64,000 bases of DNA, from NCBI RefSeq assembly GCF_000466965.1, contig NZ_BATB01000005.1:58600-122599 (forward strand), given 5' to 3'. Both the position numbers and the translations under genes were made by a program. Below are positions 59,694-64,000 of this stretch, one piece after another; the first letter of the stretch is position 1; every line of letters begins with the position of its first letter. The notes beneath the pieces are model-generated. The model did not search any database, was not told the origin of the DNA, and worked only from the letters and a program-made list of their open reading frames with translations. The stretch is from Limimaricola cinnabarinus LL-001. GTDB lineage: Bacteria; Pseudomonadota; Alphaproteobacteria; Rhodobacterales; Rhodobacteraceae.

Positions 59694-60629
59694 GTGCAGA
59701 CCACATTGTTCAGATACGTCGGCTTTACCGGCATTGGCCTCCATACGGGGCGACCGGTCCGACTCGTGCTGCGACCCGCGCCCGTGGGCCATGGCATCGT
59801 ATTCCGCCGCATGGATGTGGTCGGGATCGACCGTCTGGTGCCCGCGCGTTGGGATCTGGTCGAGATTTCGCCGCTCAATACCCGCGTCGTCAATGCCGAC
59901 GGCGTATCGGTCTCGACCATCGAACATCTGATGGCCGCACTCTCGGGCTGTGGCGTGCACAACGCGCTGATCGAGATCGACGGCCCCGAGGTTCCGATTC
60001 TCGACGGCAGCGCCGCAGGCTTCGCGCGGGCGATCCTCGATGCCGGGCTGCGGCGTCAGGACGCGCCGCTCCGGGCGATCGAGATGCTCGATGTTGTCGA
60101 GGTTTATTACGGCCAGGCCATGGCCCGGCTGCGACCAGCCCGCGGTCACGAGCCGCGCGGCCTCAGGATCGACTTCGAGATCGACTTCGTCGATCCGGCC
60201 ATTGGTCATCAGTCGCGCGTGCTCGATATGGCCAACGGTGCCTTTCTGCGCGAATTGTGCGACAGCCGCACTTTCTGCCGCCTCTCGGATGTCGAAGCGA
60301 TGCAGGCGCAGGGCCTGGCACTCGGCGGTACCTTCGAAAACGCGGTGGTGGTCGATGGCAACCGGGTGCTCAGCCCCGGTGGCCTGCGTCATCCCGACGA
60401 GGCGGTGCGCCACAAGATGCTCGACGCGCTCGGCGATCTGGGCACCGCGGGCCTGCCGATCCTCGGTGTCTACGAAGGGCTGCGCGCCGGTCACGCGATG
60501 ACCAACCGCCTGCTGCGCGCACTCTTTGCCCGGCCCGAGGCCTGGCGCGTCGTGACCTGCGACGCCGCGCTCGAAGACCGGCTGCCGGGCAGTCGGCTCA
60601 AGCCCGCCGATTTCGCCGCCGTTGCCTGA
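59694..60629 (+). CDS. lpxC: UDP-3-O-acyl-N-acetylglucosamine deacetylase
   Basis: Zinc enzyme for the committed step of lipid A synthesis. 311 residues from GTG 59694 (read as M-QTTLFRYVGFTGIGLHTGRPVRLVL). Zinc and active-site regions: VSTIEHLMAALSGCGV, HKMLDALGDLG and YEGLRAGHAMTNRLLRALF. Follows the ftsZ terminator, so it has its own promoter in the preceding 130 bases. Confidence 0.95.
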   Translation: MQTTLFRYVGFTGIGLHTGRPVRLVLRPAPVGHGIVFRRMDVVGIDRLVPARWDLVEISPLNTRVVNADGVSVSTIEHLMAALSGCGVHNALIEIDGPEVPILDGSAAGFARAILDAGLRRQDAPLRAIEMLDVVEVYYGQAMARLRPARGHEPRGLRIDFEIDFVDPAIGHQSRVLDMANGAFLRELCDSRTFCRLSDVEAMQAQGLALGGTFENAVVVDGNRVLSPGGLRHPDEAVRHKMLDALGDLGTAGLPILGVYEGLRAGHAMTNRLLRALFARPEAWRVVTCDAALEDRLPGSRLKPADFAAVA

Positions 60630-60748
60630 TCGCCGCGCCGCGAGCGCCGCCGGAAAAGCCATTTTGCCCCCGATTTTTTCATGCTAGACCCGAGGCCGAG
60701 CGGCCCCGGTGCGGGGTGTGAACGGGGCAACGACCCCGGGATGGGCAG

Positions 60749-61618
60749 ATGACCGACAGGATGCAGGACGCGCGGATGGCAGGCAGCGGAACACGGGCCA
60801 GCTTGGGCCTGATACTGGCTCTGGGGCTCTTGGTCGGCTGCGGCAGCACCTCTGACCGGTTGAGTGCGGGCGCGCTTGAGCAGCTTGACGCCGTGGCGAT
60901 CTACAAACAGGGCGAAGCCAGCCTCGAAAGCGGTTCAGCCGACGACGCGGCCTTCTATTTTGGTGAAATCGAGCGCCTCTACCCCTATTCGGAATGGGCC
61001 AAGCGCGGGTTGATCATGCAGGCCTTCGCCCTGCACAAGGACGGCGCCTATGACGACAGCCGTGCCAGCGCCCAGCGATATCTCGATTTCTATCCGACCT
61101 CCGAGGATGCGGCCTACGCACAGTATCTTCTGGCGCTGAGCTATTACGATCAGATCGATGACATTGGCCGCGATCAGGGCCTGACCTTTCAGGCGCTGCA
61201 GGCGCTGCGTGCGGTGATCGAGCAATATCCCGACAGCAGCTATGCCGCCGAGTCGAAGCTGAAATTCGACCTCGCCTTCGACCACCTCGCGGGCAAGGAA
61301 ATGGAGATCGGGCGCTACTATCTCAAGCGGGGTCACTATGCCGCCGCCGCGCGCCGGTTCCGCGTCGTGGTGGAGCAGTTCCAGACCACGACCCATACCG
61401 CCGAGGCGCTGCACCGGCTGGTCGAGACCTATCTCTCGCTCGGGCTCATCCAGGAGGCGCAGACGGCGGGCGCCATCCTCGGCTACAATTATCGCGGCAC
61501 CGACTGGTACGAGGACAGCTACCGCCTGCTCACCGGACGCGGCCTGTCGATGGAGGCTACCGGTGACAACTGGCTGGCAAGCATCTATCGCCAGCTGGTG
61601 CGGGGCGAATGGATCTGA
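60749..61618 (+). CDS. bamD: Outer membrane assembly lipoprotein BamD
   Basis: Essential part of the BAM complex that inserts outer membrane proteins. 289 residues; signal peptide with lipobox LLVGC (cysteine near residue 31), then tetratricopeptide repeats (SADDAAFYFGEIERLYPYSEWAKRG, YDDSRASAQRYLDFYPTSEDAAYAQYLLALSYYDQI). The ATG at 60749 or the one at 60776 may be the start. Ends just before recN. Confidence 0.93.
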   Translation: MTDRMQDARMAGSGTRASLGLILALGLLVGCGSTSDRLSAGALEQLDAVAIYKQGEASLESGSADDAAFYFGEIERLYPYSEWAKRGLIMQAFALHKDGAYDDSRASAQRYLDFYPTSEDAAYAQYLLALSYYDQIDDIGRDQGLTFQALQALRAVIEQYPDSSYAAESKLKFDLAFDHLAGKEMEIGRYYLKRGHYAAAARRFRVVVEQFQTTTHTAEALHRLVETYLSLGLIQEAQTAGAILGYNYRGTDWYEDSYRLLTGRGLSMEATGDNWLASIYRQLVRGEWI

Positions 61619-61656
61619 TCGCTTCGCGCTGACGTTCACTCCGGGGGTTACTGGAC

Positions 61657-63330
61657 ATGCTGCGCGCGCTCGACATCCGGGACATGCTGATCATCGACAG
61701 GCTTGAGCTGGAGTTCCAGCCGGGCCTCAACGTGCTGACCGGGGAAACCGGCGCGGGCAAGTCGATCCTGCTCGACAGCCTCGGCTTCGTGCTGGGCTGG
61801 CGCGGGCGGGCCGAGCTGGTGCGCGCGGGCGCGGCCCAAGGCGAGGTAACGGCGGTGTTCGAACTCGCGGCCGACCATCCGGCGCGCCGCGTGCTTTCGG
61901 AGGCCGGGATCGAGGCCGATGGCGAACTCATCCTGCGCCGCGTCAACACCGAAACCGGTCGCAAGACGGCTTGGGTCAACGATCGCCGCGTCTCGGGCGA
62001 GGTGCTGCGCGCGCTGTCCGATCAGCTTCTGGAACTGCACGGCCAGCACGATGATCGCGGTCTCCTCGATCCGCGGGGCCACAGGCTGATGCTCGATGAG
62101 TTCGCCCAAGCTGCACCCGCCATTGCCGAGACCCGCCGCGCCTGGGCTGCGCGGCGCGACGCCCGCCGTGCCTTGGCGGCGGTGCAGGGGCAGGTGGAGG
62201 CGTTGCGCGCCGAGGAAGATTACCTGCGCCATGCCGTGGCCGAGCTCGATGCGATGGACCCCCAGCCTGGCGAGGAGGCCGAACTTGATGCCACGCGGCG
62301 CCGGATGCAGGGCGCCGAGCGGGTACGCGGCGACGTGGCACGCGCCCATCAGGTGATTTCCGGCGAAGGAGCCGAAGGTTTGGTTTCGGATGCGATGCGT
62401 TGGCTCGACGGCGCGATCGAGGCCGCCGAAGGCCGTCTGGACCTCGTGATGGAAGCGCTGACCCGCGCGCTTGACGCCCTCGGCGAAGCCGAGACCGGCG
62501 TGCGCGACGTGCTCGACGCCCTTGAGTTCGACCCACGTGCGCTCGAAGCCGCCGAGGAGCGGCTCTTTGCACTACGCGGTCTGGCGCGCAAGCACGAGGT
62601 GGCGGTCGACGAGCTGGCCAGCTTCACCGACGGCCTGCGTCGGCGACTGGCGGCGCTCGACGCTTCCGAAGGCGACATGGCCGATCTCGAAGCCGCCATG
62701 CGCGCCGCCGACACCGCCTATGACGCCGCCGCCGCCGCATTGAGTGAACTGCGGCGCGACGCAGGCCTGCGGCTGTCGGCGGCGATGGCGGCGGAACTGG
62801 CGCCGCTCAAGCTTGACCGTGCGGTGTTCGAGGTCGATCTGACGCCCGCCGATCCCGGCCCCGAGGGGCGCGACGAAGTGAGCTTTCGCGTCGCCACCAA
62901 CCCCGGCGCGCCGTCCGGCCCGCTTTCGCGTATCGCCTCGGGCGGTGAGCTGTCGCGGTTCCTTCTGGCGCTCAAGGTCTGCCTGACCGGCGACAATATC
63001 GGCAAAACGCTGATCTTCGACGAGATCGACCGGGGCCTCGGTGGTGCCACCGCCAACGCCGTGGGTCGCCGGTTGGCGCGGCTGGCCGACGGGGCGCAGG
63101 TGCTGGTCGTCACCCATTCGCCACAGGTCGCGGCGCTGGGGGCGCATCACTGGCGTGTCGAAAAGGGGGTGAGCACTGGCCCCTCGGGCGAGGTAACGAC
63201 ATCGCGCGTGGTGCCCCTCGACGACTCCGACCGCATCGACGAGATCGCGCGGATGCTCGCGGGCGATACGGTTACCGAAGCCGCGCGTGGCGCGGCGCGG
63301 GTATTGCTCGGTGATGCCGACGCGGCCTGA
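61657..63330 (+). CDS. recN: DNA repair protein RecN
   Basis: SMC-like ATPase for double-strand-break repair. 557 residues: Walker A LTGETGAGKSILLDSLGF, central coiled coil (RAWAARRDARRALAAVQGQVEALRAEEDYLRHAVAELDAM), signature IASGGELSRFLLALKVCL, Walker B LIFDEIDRGLGG and VTHSPQVAALGAHHWRV. Intact. No LexA box was recognised in the short gap upstream. Confidence 0.96.
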   Translation: MLRALDIRDMLIIDRLELEFQPGLNVLTGETGAGKSILLDSLGFVLGWRGRAELVRAGAAQGEVTAVFELAADHPARRVLSEAGIEADGELILRRVNTETGRKTAWVNDRRVSGEVLRALSDQLLELHGQHDDRGLLDPRGHRLMLDEFAQAAPAIAETRRAWAARRDARRALAAVQGQVEALRAEEDYLRHAVAELDAMDPQPGEEAELDATRRRMQGAERVRGDVARAHQVISGEGAEGLVSDAMRWLDGAIEAAEGRLDLVMEALTRALDALGEAETGVRDVLDALEFDPRALEAAEERLFALRGLARKHEVAVDELASFTDGLRRRLAALDASEGDMADLEAAMRAADTAYDAAAAALSELRRDAGLRLSAAMAAELAPLKLDRAVFEVDLTPADPGPEGRDEVSFRVATNPGAPSGPLSRIASGGELSRFLLALKVCLTGDNIGKTLIFDEIDRGLGGATANAVGRRLARLADGAQVLVVTHSPQVAALGAHHWRVEKGVSTGPSGEVTTSRVVPLDDSDRIDEIARMLAGDTVTEAARGAARVLLGDADAA

Positions 63331-63566
63331 CCAAGGACGGTCGGCAGACTATCGTCCCCGCATAGAAAAAGGGTGTCTGCAATCTGTGTTGAGCGCTTCG
63401 CTTTTGAACAAAATGGTCAACTTTCTTCCGTGAGCGCACAGAGTGCACTCATTGCTACACCATTACTTTCGAAGCTTCCTGAATGCACTCGGCGATCCGA
63501 TCGACGTTGATGATGGGTTGGGTAGCCCCTCCTGACGGCACTCGTGCCAGGATGGTCCGGATCGGA

Positions 63567-63574
63567 TCAGGAGG
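63567..63574 (+). promoter_or_regulatory. Transposase ribosome-binding site that can be masked
   Basis: TCAGGAGG contains a perfect Shine-Dalgarno sequence 8 bases before the ATG. CCTCCTGA at 63528-63535 is its exact complement, so the leader can fold and hide the site. Confidence 0.5.
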
Positions 63575-63582
63575 ATCGTGCA

Positions 63583-63912
63583 ATGAAGGAAGTATCAATC
63601 ATCGGCGTCGACTTGGCCAAGCAGGTGTTTCAGCTCCACGGAGCGACCGCCGACGGCGAAGTTGTCTTTCGGAAGAAGCTGTCACGCAAACAGTTCGCGG
63701 TTTTCATGGAGGCACATCCTCGTTGTCGCGTCGCGATGGAGGCGTGCGCCACGGCTCACCACTGGGCTCGCATGCTGACGGGTTTCGGCCATGAGGTGCG
63801 GCTGATCGCACCGAAGTTCGTCAGGCCCTATGTGAAGACCCAGAAGAACGACATGGCCGACGCCGAGGCGATTGTGGAAGCAGCAACCCCACCGACCATG
63901 CGCTTCGTCGAG
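63583..63912 (+). pseudogene. IS110-family transposase, N-terminal fragment
   Basis: Begins MKEVSIIGVDLAKQVFQLHGATADGEVVFRKKLSRKQF. The RuvC-like DEDD residues are visible: D in GVDLAK, E in VAMEACATAHHWAR, D in KTQKNDMADAEAI. Family similarity stops abruptly after PPTMRFVE (codon 110), and the frame ends at 63966 in unrelated residues, so the gene has lost its remaining two thirds, including the serine-containing C-terminal domain. If the rest lies beyond the inserted DNA it is a split gene. Confidence 0.75.
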
Positions 63913-64000
63913 AGATCGTGTCCCAACGCTTGGTGTAAGAGGCTGCGGGCGGAGCCCTTGGCGTAGCGCAGCGCGTGGCGGGGTGTGACGCTGGCGATCA
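63911..64000 (-). mobile_element. Probable end of a second insertion sequence nested in the IS110 gene
   Basis: From 63911 the sequence (GAGATCGTGTCCC...) no longer fits the transposase. Read on the minus strand it gives an open frame with ASVTPRHALRYAKGSARSLLHQ, and its terminal GTGTCCC type end recalls IS256-like termini. Family assignment is tentative; only about 90 bases are visible. Confidence 0.35.

Larger units (their letters stand above)
63500..64000 (+). mobile_element. IS110-type insertion sequence, left part, interrupted
   Basis: Transposase start with the IS110 DEDD domain, preceded by about 250 bases of noncoding, lower-GC sequence after recN. Right end is outside the window and the gene is cut near 63912. 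The left border is not visible; IS110 elements usually lack clear terminal inverted repeats. Confidence 0.6.

Overview
The window looks like chromosomal DNA of a GC-rich alphaproteobacterium of the Rhodobacteraceae (Rhodobacter/Roseobacter type). The reasons are the complete division and cell wall (dcw) cluster with a DUF2484 gene between murC and murB, the phaZ-phaC-phaP-phaR polyhydroxyalkanoate locus, DUF6280 and DUF1127 small proteins, and a CcsR/cuckoo-type small-RNA array. No rRNA genes and no CRISPR array were seen.

Region 1 (1-6521) is the end of an integrative element: the 3' part of a type III modification gene, its overlapping restriction gene, an XRE regulator, a two-helix membrane protein of unknown role and a tyrosine recombinase reading away from tRNA-Cys(GCA). 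It is visibly richer in A and T than the rest. Region 2 (6915-20 kb) is core housekeeping: pcm, a TolC-type outer membrane protein, a PopZ-like protein, cobQ, DUF6280, efp, an inositol-monophosphatase family enzyme, ygfZ, an MsbA-like ABC exporter with a translationally coupled CX5R phosphatase, and a class V aminotransferase. Region 3 (19.5-24.4 kb) is the polyhydroxyalkanoate locus, with CTGC-N3/4-GCAG sites expected to bind PhaR. Region 4 (24.5-36.3 kb) holds a class III transaminase, a Bax-inhibitor-1 protein, an XRE regulator, a HisN-like phosphatase, guaD, mgtE, 5-formyl-THF cyclo-ligase, a YmdB-type phosphodiesterase, an SLC13 carrier, yebC and a LysE-type exporter.

Region 5 (36.3-37.1 kb) is the most unusual part. 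Downstream of a DUF1127 gene on the minus strand lie nine consecutive hairpins. Their stems are unrelated in sequence, but every loop shows C-rich CCUCCU-type sequence in the minus-strand RNA. This is the cuckoo/CcsR anti-Shine-Dalgarno RNA signature, here in an unusually long array. Region 6 (37.2-63.3 kb) is mrp, a 693-base regulatory gap, and then mraZ-rsmH-ftsL-ftsI-murE-murF-mraY-murD, an opposing flavoprotein, ftsW-murG-murC-DUF2484-murB-ddl-ftsQ-ftsA-ftsZ, followed by lpxC, bamD and recN. Many dcw genes overlap by 1-13 bases, as expected for translational coupling. Region 7 (63.4-64 kb) is an IS110-type element, apparently cut by a second insertion sequence.

Sequence quality: 12 genes, including the essential ftsI, murE, murF, murC and ftsZ, are broken by 17 single-base frame changes. 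Fifteen of them are explained by one missing base, usually in a short G or C run, and restoring the bases gives full-length proteins. I read these as sequence errors, not pseudogenes, and give each such gene as one feature spanning both frames.
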